Positions 1-6,608 of a DNA stretch of 17,634 nt are shown one piece after another. A program made the position numbers and the translations under genes. How positions within the stretch are numbered: position 1 is the first letter of the stretch; every line of letters begins with the position of its first letter. The notes beneath the pieces are model-generated. The model was not told the DNA's origin and made no database searches. It saw only the letters and a list, made by a program, of their open reading frames with translations. Source of the stretch: Chitinivibrionales bacterium (GTDB lineage Bacteria > Fibrobacterota > Chitinivibrionia > Chitinivibrionales > JANQEN01); the NCBI GenBank assembly GCA_030593665.1, contig JAUVGS010000003.1:1-17634 (forward strand), written 5' to 3'.

Positions 1-1211
1 TCCGACTGGACAATTGAAGTATCCCATTCCTGGTTTACCGTATCCCAGATAATAACCTGCTTTGCGATTTTATAGTTAATGTCGTAGTCAAACTCTGTTA
101 TCTCGCCCGTAAGCGGGAAAAGACTGTTGAATGTAAACACCCCGCCATTCCAATTACTGACCGTCGCACCATCAATAGTTATATCAATCGGATTAGAGAT
201 AATCGTACCCGTAATGATTTTCAGCACATTCGTCACCAGAAACTCCATTAGTGTCTGCTGTCCCAGATCAATGGTCCACAATGCACTGCTTTCCTGCATT
301 GTTGAATAATTATTCAACGTGATATTAGTGGTCATATCAACCAGGTCCTGAGGCGGATTCGGATTCTGAGTAAAATAAATGGTAAAGGTTGTGGGTATAT
401 CAGCCTTGACATCCTCAATATACTGATTTGCTTCCATGCTCCCCTTGCCTCCGGGCCACGTTGCCACACCATCTGACAAGAAGATTATAAATTGTTGTTG
501 TTTTGGATACCTGGCTGTTTTAAACGCATCTTTTGCAGCTTGAAAACCTGCTGTGATATTGGTATTGCTATTGTTTATGCTTAAATTTGACGGTGTATAT
601 TTCAGATCAACATAACTATAGCCGCCTGAAGATACCGTATCATAGTCAAGATACTCTTTTACAATATCGTATCCCATTTTTCCATCCGGTGCATAGGATG
701 AGTCAAGCTTGAAAAATGGTAAATACGCCCCGGTATCCTGTTGCGGACACTGTTTAAATCTGCTGTCATCCGCAGGATCATAATAAAGGTATCTTTGAAA
801 TACCGACACCGCCACTTCGGCACTATCGAAAAGGTTATAGATACTGTCAACCAGTGCATAGGCCACCTTAAACCGTTCTCCCCAACGGTCCTGACCAGGA
901 TTAAAGGCACTAGAACCGCTCATACTGCCGGAGTGGTCAATGAGGAAAAGAATTGACGGCGTCCCCGCAAGCATCTCTATAACATCAGTAGGTTGGTCAA
1001 CAGTCACATTTGATGAAAGAGCAACAACTTCTTCCGGAACGATAACGGTAGAGTCTTTCAGATGAGAAATATCTCCATGATAAAAGACCTCACATGCCTC
1101 CTCCATATCTGCATAAAGGAAGCAGAGAGCACAACAAACGGCTAAGAGTCCCTTTAACAAGACCCTTATACAAAACGCTGATTTTAATAATTGGAAAGAT
1201 TGATTAAACAT
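1..1211 (-). CDS. Secreted von Willebrand factor A domain protein, C-terminus outside window
   Basis: The frame opens at an ATG (1209-1211) behind a purine-rich GAGAGGGGGG ribosome-binding site and stays open for 403 codons to the left edge, so the protein is incomplete. Residues 1-34 look like a signal peptide: a basic start, then a hydrophobic stretch LLKGLLAVCCALCFLYA. A VWA domain begins near residue 85 with ILFLIDHSGSMS. The metal-binding (MIDAS) residues are all visible: D92, S94 and S96 in DHSGSMS, T217 in NSNTNITAG and D247 in LSDGVAT. VWA domains with a full MIDAS bind ligands through a divalent metal. After the VWA domain a beta-rich segment follows (FPLTGEITEFDYDINYKIA). In Fibrobacterota, secreted VWA proteins often carry repeats and a C-terminal sorting tail; whether this one does cannot be seen. 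The ligand is unknown. The gene reads away from trpS, which lies upstream on the same strand 260 bp away. Confidence 0.85.
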   Translation of the reverse strand, partial: MFNQSFQLLKSAFCIRVLLKGLLAVCCALCFLYADMEEACEVFYHGDISHLKDSTVIVPEEVVALSSNVTVDQPTDVIEMLAGTPSILFLIDHSGSMSGSSAFNPGQDRWGERFKVAYALVDSIYNLFDSAEVAVSVFQRYLYYDPADDSRFKQCPQQDTGAYLPFFKLDSSYAPDGKMGYDIVKEYLDYDTVSSGGYSYVDLKYTPSNLSINNSNTNITAGFQAAKDAFKTARYPKQQQFIIFLSDGVATWPGGKGSMEANQYIEDVKADIPTTFTIYFTQNPNPPQDLVDMTTNITLNNYSTMQESSALWTIDLGQQTLMEFLVTNVLKIITGTIISNPIDITIDGATVSNWNGGVFTFNSLFPLTGEITEFDYDINYKIAKQVIIWDTVNQEWDTSIVQS

Positions 1212-1237
1212 GACAGGTCCCCCCTCTCAATGGTTTA

Positions 1238-1290
1238 ATCTAAAAGTGTATTTAGATAATGGTTGGATAACCATGATTAAATAATTTAAT
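1238..1290. promoter_or_regulatory. Three consecutive perfect inverted repeats in the leader of the VWA gene
   Basis: Three perfect inverted repeats stand end to end, 27 to 79 bases upstream of the VWA start codon. The first is ATCTAAA/TTTAGAT (1238-1244 and 1251-1257, 6-nt loop). The second is ATGGTT/AACCAT (1259-1264 and 1269-1274, 4-nt loop). The third is ATTAAAT/ATTTAAT (1276-1282 and 1284-1290, 1-nt centre). Only single bases separate them. They could be protein-binding sites or leader hairpins. The DNA is AT-rich, so chance is possible for each one alone. No promoter could be assigned with confidence. Confidence 0.4.
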
Positions 1291-1471
1291 TACTATATGA
1301 GTCGTTAGTTATTGCAGGCAGGTTCTAAAAAATTAAAAAAATATCCCTTCCCCATTATTTTTATTATTCTGTTCTATTGATAAAAATTGCCATGTTATTT
1401 TAATTTTACGCAAAGAATCGCTTTATTCCTTACTCAATACCAGATACTCAATGTGCGTTTTAATAATTCGA

Positions 1472-2437
1472 CTAGTATGTCATACCGACAGCATTTCTTA
1501 CTTTCTCCAACACCTCACGGCCAACAGCACGTGCTTTTTCAGCACCTTTTCTCCGCACTTCATTTATATAAACAGGGTCATTTGCTATCTTCTCCCGTGT
1601 TTTTCGCTGTTCACTGAAATGGTCCATAAGCAGTGCAAACAGTGCTTTTTTCGCATCACCATAGCCAAATCCGCCATTACGGAACTTATCAGCCATATCT
1701 TTGGTATCTTGTGGTGACGCAAACAGTTCATAGAGCATATAAACGTAACTGGTATCCGGATCTTTCGGATCTTCCACCGGTGTGGAATCGGTCACGATAC
1801 TCATGATCTTCTTTTTCAACTCCTTTTCCGGGGCAAATATCTCTATGGTATTACCATACGACTTAGACATCTTCTGACCGTCCGTACCCGGAATAGTTGC
1901 CAGTTCCTTTTTAATCTCCGCCTCCGGTACTGTAAAAATATCACCATAGATATTGTTGAATTTAATAGCAATATCACGGGTAACTTCAACATGCTGTTTC
2001 TGGTCACTGCCAACCGGAACAATATTAGCGCCGTACAGAAGAATATCCGCGGCCATAAGTACCGGATAGATAAACAGCCCACTGGATGCCGGGATGCCCC
2101 GGACTATTTTATCTTTATAGGAATGACACCGTTGCAACAGGCCCATGGGAGTGACCGTATTAAGGTACCAGGCTAATTCAGTAACTTCAGGCAGGTCAGA
2201 TTGCACATAGAGATACGATTGATCAGGATCAATCCCCAGAGCAATAAGATCGATAAGTACATCATTAATATTTTGTTTCATTACCTTGCCGTCAAATACC
2301 GAAGTAAGACTGTGCATATTCGCGATAAAACAGAACAGTTCTCCCCGGCTCTGAGATGCAACCATCGGCTTTATCATACCGAGATAATTTCCAATATGCA
2401 ATTTGCCTGTTGTCTGAATTCCTGAAAGTATACGCAT
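1472..2437 (-). CDS. trpS: Tryptophan--tRNA ligase
   Basis: Class I aminoacyl-tRNA synthetase that activates tryptophan with ATP and charges tRNA-Trp in the cytoplasm. The 321-residue length is typical of bacterial TrpS. The HIGH-type signature is GKLHIGNYLG (residues 11-20) and the KMSKS loop is GQKMSKSYGN (187-196). The tryptophan- and adenylate-binding core is recognisable around residues 75-150 (YLYVQSDLPEVTELAWYLNT, then LFIYPVLMAADILLY, then PVGSDQKQHVEVTRDIA). The ATG start is supported by AAGGAG 7 bases upstream. The stop is TAG. It appears to be a single-gene unit: it is divergent from the TIGR02147 gene, and the VWA gene downstream begins 260 bp later with its own leader. A small CTCAC-GAA-GTGAG hairpin lies about 100 bases upstream of the start; I see no T-box or tryptophan-rich leader peptide. 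Confidence 0.97.
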   Translation of the reverse strand: MRILSGIQTTGKLHIGNYLGMIKPMVASQSRGELFCFIANMHSLTSVFDGKVMKQNINDVLIDLIALGIDPDQSYLYVQSDLPEVTELAWYLNTVTPMGLLQRCHSYKDKIVRGIPASSGLFIYPVLMAADILLYGANIVPVGSDQKQHVEVTRDIAIKFNNIYGDIFTVPEAEIKKELATIPGTDGQKMSKSYGNTIEIFAPEKELKKKIMSIVTDSTPVEDPKDPDTSYVYMLYELFASPQDTKDMADKFRNGGFGYGDAKKALFALLMDHFSEQRKTREKIANDPVYINEVRRKGAEKARAVGREVLEKVRNAVGMTY

Positions 2438-2538
2438 TCAAAGCTCCTTGATTTTTTTTTATAAATGAGTAAAACATAAAAAATATATTGGTAAAGTAGG
2501 TAATTGCAAAAGTCAAAAACTTAACAACACGCCCTCCA

Positions 2539-2551
2539 CTCACTTCGTGAG
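2539..2551 (-). promoter_or_regulatory. Small hairpin in the trpS upstream region
   Basis: On the minus strand CTCAC and GTGAG pair around a GAA triloop, about 100 bases before the trpS start. An AGGAGG sits just upstream of the hairpin. There is no T-run, so it is not a classical terminator. It may be a leader structure or chance. Confidence 0.2.
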
Positions 2552-2633
2552 ACCTCCTGAAAAAAAGGGTAGGGGAAAAGTGATACCATCATCACTGAAG
2601 TTACTGTTGAGGATAGTATTAATCAGAAGTAGA

Positions 2634-2873
2634 TTACCCGGGGTAGACAAACTTTTTACCGGCCACTTGTTTGTCAAAAGAGATTTATATTAAAAAGATA
2701 TCGGCATTAAGCTTGTCAGGCTGCCACGTAACGTTTGAGGATTTAATACCCTGTAAAGGTCCAATGCGTTTTCCGAGAAGATTAAAAATTTCAATATCAA
2801 CACCTGCAACGGTATTGTTCGAATCCCATTGCACGAAAATTGTATTACCAATTTCATACACTGTTATAAATAT
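2634..2873 (-). pseudogene. C-terminal remnant of a surface protein with FlgD-like / type IX-like sorting tail, internal stop
   Basis: Reading the minus strand from 2873 down gives a typical C-terminal adhesion or sorting domain: TVYEIGNTIFVQWDSNNTV, then VDIEIFNLLGKRIGPLQG, then NVTWQPDKLNADIFLI. A TAA stop (2685-2687) follows, and the same frame then continues with ISFDKQVAGKKFVYPG to a second TAA at 2634-2636. Domains of this pattern (beta strand, LLGKRI, W.P..L.AGIY, basic ending) close secreted proteins of Fibrobacterota and Bacteroidota. I see no start codon or upstream coding part: the frame is stopped by TGA at 2874-2876, exactly inside a 33-bp inverted repeat. The usual G-I-Y of the last strand reads D-I-F. 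I therefore call it debris of a larger gene, not an expressed small protein. It is the main content of the 554-bp stretch between trpS and the regulator gene. Confidence 0.75.
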
Positions 2874-2900
2874 TCATTCACAAATTGTGAATGAATATTT
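2868..2900. promoter_or_regulatory. 33-bp perfect inverted repeat upstream of the TIGR02147 gene
   Basis: AAATATTCATTCACAA (2868-2883) is followed by one base and then by its exact reverse complement TTGTGAATGAATATTT (2885-2900). The centre lies about 108 bp before the start of the regulator gene. Two perfect 16-bp arms are far beyond chance, even in AT-rich DNA. The likely reading is an operator for a dimeric DNA-binding protein, plausibly the adjacent regulator itself. A recombination scar is an alternative, because the pseudogene fragment ends inside it. Confidence 0.6.
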
Positions 2901-2991
2901 CATTTTTAATAACATTTTATTGTGGGTTATATTAAATTAAGTATGAATTATTGATTTAAAACCGCTATAACATTCATCGGAAGTATATCAA

Positions 2992-3831
2992 ATGCCGAAC
3001 ATTTACAAATACATAGATTACCGGGCTTTTCTTCGTGATTACTACAAAGAAAAAAAATCTCAAAAGAAAACTTTCTCTTACCAGAACTTTGCTAAAAAAG
3101 CCGGAATAGCCAGCAGCGGTTTTATTCTTCACGTAATAAAAGGAGAGCGCAATTTAACAAAGACTGTTATGCTGAAAATTGCGCATGCAATCGGTTTGCC
3201 TGCAAATCAGATCGAATATTTTGATTATCTGGTATCGTTTGAACAGGCAAAAACACAATCAGAGCGAGAATTTTATTACATTAAAATTGCTGCCTGTCGT
3301 CATACAATAAAAATTAAAGACCTGGATAATAGTCAGTATGCTTACTTTTCTCAATGGTATTATGCTGTTGTAAGGGAAATCATGAGTATACTTGGAAAAA
3401 GAGTGTCACCGGCAGATATTTCTCGTCTTCTTATTCCGTCTGTCAGTACCCTGGAAATACGGCAGGCAATAAAAACAATGGTAGAATTGGAAATTATAAC
3501 AGAAAATGAGAATGGTGAAGTTTTTCTTTCAGACCCCTTTATCGGAGGAGCCACCTCCCAATTAAGAAAAACCGCAGTAGTCAGATTCCAGAAGGAAATG
3601 GCAAATAATGCACACCAGGTATGGGACAATTTTAAAGATAATGAATTTGCAATGAGTACGGTTACTTTTTCAATTTCCAACGAAGTGTATCCTCAATGTA
3701 TCAATGAGATCAAAGAATTTAAGAAACGTCTACTTACATTAATCCAAAACGATTCAAAACCGGCATCAAAGGTATATAATATAAACATGCATCTTTTCCC
3801 GGTATCTAAATCAATAATCAAGGAGCACTGA
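2992..3831 (+). CDS. TIGR02147 family regulator (HTH-like N-terminus, DUF4423)
   Basis: The 279-residue protein fits the TIGR02147 family, a paralogous family of about 270 residues found mainly in Fibrobacterota and Bdellovibrio-like bacteria. The start matches the family pattern (IYKYIDYRAFLRDYYKEKK). Next come an Xre-like helix-turn-helix region, residues 27-75 (FSYQNFAKKAGIASSGFILH, then IKGERNLTKTVMLKIAHAIG), and a DUF4423-type C-terminal domain, about residues 80-270. It ends in the family-typical KVYNINMHLFPVSK. Members are presumed transcription regulators; targets are not generally known. GGAAG lies 9 bases before the ATG. Its stop is three bases before the next ATG, and the AAGGAG site of the lipoprotein gene lies inside its last codons, so the two are very likely co-transcribed and translationally coupled. 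The large inverted repeat upstream suggests autoregulation (inference). Confidence 0.85.
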   Translation: MPNIYKYIDYRAFLRDYYKEKKSQKKTFSYQNFAKKAGIASSGFILHVIKGERNLTKTVMLKIAHAIGLPANQIEYFDYLVSFEQAKTQSEREFYYIKIAACRHTIKIKDLDNSQYAYFSQWYYAVVREIMSILGKRVSPADISRLLIPSVSTLEIRQAIKTMVELEIITENENGEVFLSDPFIGGATSQLRKTAVVRFQKEMANNAHQVWDNFKDNEFAMSTVTFSISNEVYPQCINEIKEFKKRLLTLIQNDSKPASKVYNINMHLFPVSKSIIKEH

Positions 3832-3834
3832 CCA

Positions 3835-5556
3835 ATGAGTAAGCAAATCATCTACAGTATCTTTTTTTCTCTGTTATGTTCAGTTGTACTGCATTGTACA
3901 TTTGATACTACTACCACAGGATCCGGAACAGTAACCGATTCAGGTGGTATTGCAGGAATTTTATATGATCTAAACGGCAACCCTGTTGAAGGTGCGGATG
4001 TTGTTCTCGTTCCAGTTGATAAGATTCCATCGCCAAACAGGATTGAAACGACAGTAACTTCTTCTGTACAAACAGATAGTAAGGGGTGTTTTTCTTTCAG
4101 CATTGTTCCACCTGATACATACAATGTTATCGCAAAAAAAAATAGCGATAGGCTCTTCCATGATTCCGTTAACTATACAGGTGATAATAAGGTCGAAATT
4201 GTTGATACTCTTCGTCCATCAGGATCAATGAACGGAACGGTTGTATTAGTCGGTGGTGAAGATGTCCGTACAGTGATGATATTTGCAATAGGGACTCAAA
4301 TGTTTACCGTCCCAGAAAATAAAGCGGGCTTTTTTACTCTGAAAGAGATGGCACAGGGAACCTATCATGTAAGATTCCTTTCAACACTTGATGATTATGA
4401 TCCGCTGGATGTTACCGTGACAATAAAAGCGGACGTTGCTGACACATTATGCGACACATTGTACTTGCCTTATAACGGGATACCTATACCAACAGAATTG
4501 TCAACGAGTTATGATACACTGATGCAGATTGTTACGGTAATCTGGAATCAGGTTGATACCAACTTGATTAAAGGATACAATGTTTACAGAAAACACAGTG
4601 ACTCTGATTTTGTTAAAATCAATATTACTCCGACTTCTGACACTGTTTACCGGGACTCAACACCAAAAGAGCATCAAAGCTATGACTATAAGATCAGGGC
4701 TGTTGATAAAAATGATGAGATTGGTATGTTGAGTAAAGCAACGCAGGTGAACATAGTATCAGCATTTGTACTGATTGACAGTTTTACATTACAGGAGGAA
4801 ATAATACCGAGTGCGTGTGTACTGGGAAATGATTCCCTTATTTTCCTGCTGGATCAACAGGGAGTTGTAATGGCAATAAACACGCATGGTGTTGTAATAG
4901 ATACGTTTGGGCAGGGAATGTTTACATACCCGACAGATATATCCCTTGATTCGAAAGGAAATATTTATATAACAGACCCAAAATTCAAGCAGGGTTCGAT
5001 AGTAAAATTCAGTAAAGAAGGGGATTCAATTGCAGTATTTCCTCTTAATTTCCCGAGCTTGCTTACTATTGACAAAAATGATAATATCTACGTCGTTTAT
5101 CAGGGGAAGGATTATACTGATATTATACTTGCGAGATTTGACACAACCTGGAACAGGTTGGATTCGATAGAATTACTATTTGGCGAGCCAGGTTGTCTAC
5201 ATACTACTCCAGACGGCTGTCTCTTTCTTAGCAGTAAAGATGGCTCAAAGATTAACGAATACAGTATTGACCTCTCACTGATCAATTCATGGAATGTATC
5301 GGGATTACTTGGTGAGGATGAATTAATGGCTGTTGACAAAAGTAATAATTTCTACACAAAAAATAAAACACAGATTGGAATAAGACTTTTATATAAAATC
5401 AATGTTTACAGTTATGGTGGTTCAAAAATAGCACGGTTTGGTCATTATTATCAATCGGTGGATATCGATATGATCATTTTTGATAATTTTATTTATATAC
5501 TGGAGAAATTAAAAGAAGGTCGATTGAAAATCAGTATTTTTTCAAGCCCATTCTAA
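3835..5556 (+). CDS. Multidomain surface lipoprotein: carboxypeptidase-regulatory-like, FN3 and beta-propeller regions
   Basis: The 573-residue protein starts with a lipoprotein signal (IFFSLLCSVVLHC, Cys21; the histidine before the cysteine is unusual for a lipobox) and a Thr/Gly-rich linker. Residues 38-128 resemble a carboxypeptidase-regulatory/Cna-B-like beta sandwich (GIAGILYDLNGNPVEGADVV, then KGCFSFSIVPPDTYNV). A second similar segment covers about 130-212. Residues 215-308 resemble fibronectin type III (VTVIWNQVDTNLIKGYNVYR, then YDYKIRAVDKNDEIG). From about 311 to the end there are NHL/SMP-30-like propeller repeats (FTYPTDISLDSKGNIYITDP, LTIDKNDNIYVVYQG). It is probably anchored in the outer membrane facing out, and may bind carbohydrate or protein; no catalytic motif is visible. 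It is the second gene of an operon with the TIGR02147 regulator, and AAGGAG sits 9 bases before its ATG. The substrate is unknown. Confidence 0.8.
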   Translation: MSKQIIYSIFFSLLCSVVLHCTFDTTTTGSGTVTDSGGIAGILYDLNGNPVEGADVVLVPVDKIPSPNRIETTVTSSVQTDSKGCFSFSIVPPDTYNVIAKKNSDRLFHDSVNYTGDNKVEIVDTLRPSGSMNGTVVLVGGEDVRTVMIFAIGTQMFTVPENKAGFFTLKEMAQGTYHVRFLSTLDDYDPLDVTVTIKADVADTLCDTLYLPYNGIPIPTELSTSYDTLMQIVTVIWNQVDTNLIKGYNVYRKHSDSDFVKINITPTSDTVYRDSTPKEHQSYDYKIRAVDKNDEIGMLSKATQVNIVSAFVLIDSFTLQEEIIPSACVLGNDSLIFLLDQQGVVMAINTHGVVIDTFGQGMFTYPTDISLDSKGNIYITDPKFKQGSIVKFSKEGDSIAVFPLNFPSLLTIDKNDNIYVVYQGKDYTDIILARFDTTWNRLDSIELLFGEPGCLHTTPDGCLFLSSKDGSKINEYSIDLSLINSWNVSGLLGEDELMAVDKSNNFYTKNKTQIGIRLLYKINVYSYGGSKIARFGHYYQSVDIDMIIFDNFIYILEKLKEGRLKISIFSSPF

Positions 5557-5558
5557 GG

Positions 5559-5588
5559 GATCGCCACATCATTATATTCGATCTTTTT
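5559..5588 (+). terminator. Weak possible terminator after the lipoprotein gene
   Basis: GATCG (5559-5563) pairs with CGATC (5579-5583) and is followed by five T. The stem is only 5 bp and the loop is 15 nt, so this is weak evidence. Confidence 0.25.
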
Positions 5589-5602
5589 GAAAGGATTTAT
5601 GT

Positions 5603-5747
5603 ATGAAAAGTGTACCATCAGTCAGTTCTCTGTGTATAGTCTTTTTTTGATTGGAATAAAAACAGATATAGTTCGGGTATGTACTATATCAGATTGAAGA
5701 CATCCAATGGTTATAATGCATTAAGAAAAATTATCATTTTACCGTGA
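5603..5747 (+). pseudogene. Collapsed secreted-protein gene: signal peptide joined out of frame to a C-terminal sorting tail
   Basis: After GAAAGGA, an ATG at 5603 opens a signal-peptide-like start, MKSVPSVSSLCIVFF, which stops at TGA in a T-run (5642-5650). In the frame one base further on, from about 5643, the sequence reads FFDWNKNRYSSGMYYIRLKT then SNGYNALRKIIILP and stops at TGA (5745-5747). The second part is a typical end of a FlgD-like / type IX-like C-terminal domain (W.N...SSGMYYIRL, basic last strand). A one-base slip in the T-run would join the two into about 48 residues. The middle of the gene is missing, so I read it as an internal-deletion relic. It sits directly behind the lipoprotein gene and may once have been the third gene of that operon. 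Confidence 0.6.
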
Positions 5748-5960
5748 TACTTGTTGAACCTTGACAATTCATAAAAAAAGCGCTTAGAAACATACCCTAA
5801 ATATCATTAACGTTCTGTTGTTTTACAGGAATTGCTAACACTTTTTGCGTTAAACGAACTCGCCCGGCTCTGTGGGGATGCCGGAAAGTAATTTTCGGCA
5901 TTACCCGGACAACAAGCTGAAAAGGACAATTGTCCGATTCACGGTGAACCAATACAACTA
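5748..5960. other. Gene-free stretch with two palindromes
   Basis: No coding region is seen between the collapsed gene and the CBM3-like gene. The stretch holds a hairpin at 5878-5901 (ATGCCGGAAA / TTTTCGGCAT, GTAA loop, one G-U pair if read as plus-strand RNA) and a perfect 12-bp palindrome GGACAATTGTCC at 5924-5935. There is no T-run after either. A TTGACA at 5761-5766 has no good -10 partner. Together with the preceding pseudogene this fills the 404-bp space after the lipoprotein gene. Confidence 0.4.
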
Positions 5961-6473
5961 CTAATGAGATACTTGAGCTAAAATATATGGATTAAAAGAA
6001 TAAAAATAGGGAGATTTGATATATGACCAGTCATCAGCCTCATTGAAAGAATAGCTCTTAAATTTTTTGTGAAAAATAGCAAATTCAAGTGAAATGATAC
6101 CTTTTCTGTATAATATTCCTCCATAGGGAAACGTGACCTCACAATACATATTAGCTTTTTTGGCATCGGTTTCAAGGGGCGGCATAATATCATAACACAG
6201 GATTTGAGGAGTACCGCCAGGAGCGTCATCATACCAGACATCCGCCTTAAAATCTTTGCTGCTATAACCGGGTTCAAAAAAATAATAACGAATTTTTATT
6301 TTTTTTGTATTTATTTGTGAAGAGGTAGTGTTTCTTATCTCTAATTCCGGATTAATATAAACTGATCCATGCTCTCCGCCTTTCATCCATATTTCAATAT
6401 TATTCGCGTTAATCACTGTAAAAAGAAGAAGTAATATGGGACTATGGTTTTTTAACAGTTTAATTCCAAACAC
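5961..6473 (-). CDS. Stand-alone secreted CBM3-like carbohydrate-binding protein
   Basis: The 170-residue protein has a signal peptide (SPILLLLFTVINA, cleavage likely near residue 23) followed by a single domain that matches family 3 carbohydrate-binding modules. The first CBM3 strands are clear in IEIWMKGG, then VYINPELEIRNTTSSQINTK, then KIKIRYYFF. The family's closing pattern is clear in FNEADDWSYIKS followed by NPYILAQ. CBM3 modules usually bind crystalline cellulose or chitin and are usually attached to a hydrolase or scaffoldin. Here no enzyme, linker, anchor or sorting tail is present. The start is GTG (6471-6473), the first start after an in-frame TGA, with AAGGGA 6 bases upstream. 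It is transcribed alone; the GH3-type gene ends 135 bp upstream on the same strand. It could be a free cellulose-binding protein or an enzyme gene reduced to its binding module. The binding residues were not checked against a structure. Confidence 0.75.
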   Translation of the reverse strand: MFGIKLLKNHSPILLLLFTVINANNIEIWMKGGEHGSVYINPELEIRNTTSSQINTKKIKIRYYFFEPGYSSKDFKADVWYDDAPGGTPQILCYDIMPPLETDAKKANMYCEVTFPYGGILYRKGIISLEFAIFHKKFKSYSFNEADDWSYIKSPYFYSFNPYILAQVSH

Positions 6474-6608
6474 AACTTTTCCCTTTCATCTAACATATTT
6501 GATACAGAAGAAGATGTATTATTAAAAAATTGAGCAACTTTAACAACAGGCATCTGATATTTTCGGTACGCGAGGTATGAAATTATCTTTCGAGCGTGAG
6601 AGTTTATA

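Noticed and set aside
2292..2543. 83-codon GTG-started frame on the minus strand with an AGGAGG upstream, overlapping the trpS start
   Set aside because: It is out of frame with trpS over most of its length and its second half is only the trpS shadow. The first half is AT-rich and not protein-like beyond a chance hydrophobic stretch. It has a single tryptophan, so it is not a convincing trp leader peptide.
2813..2836. TTCGAATCCC resembling a tRNA T-loop
   Set aside because: The flanking bases do not pair to form a T-stem and no acceptor, D or anticodon arms are seen. The bases encode part of the surface-protein remnant.
2671..2940. 89-codon plus-strand frame before the regulator gene
   Set aside because: It lies opposite the surface-protein remnant and crosses the inverted repeat. 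The minus strand explains the sequence better, and the plus frame resembles no known family.
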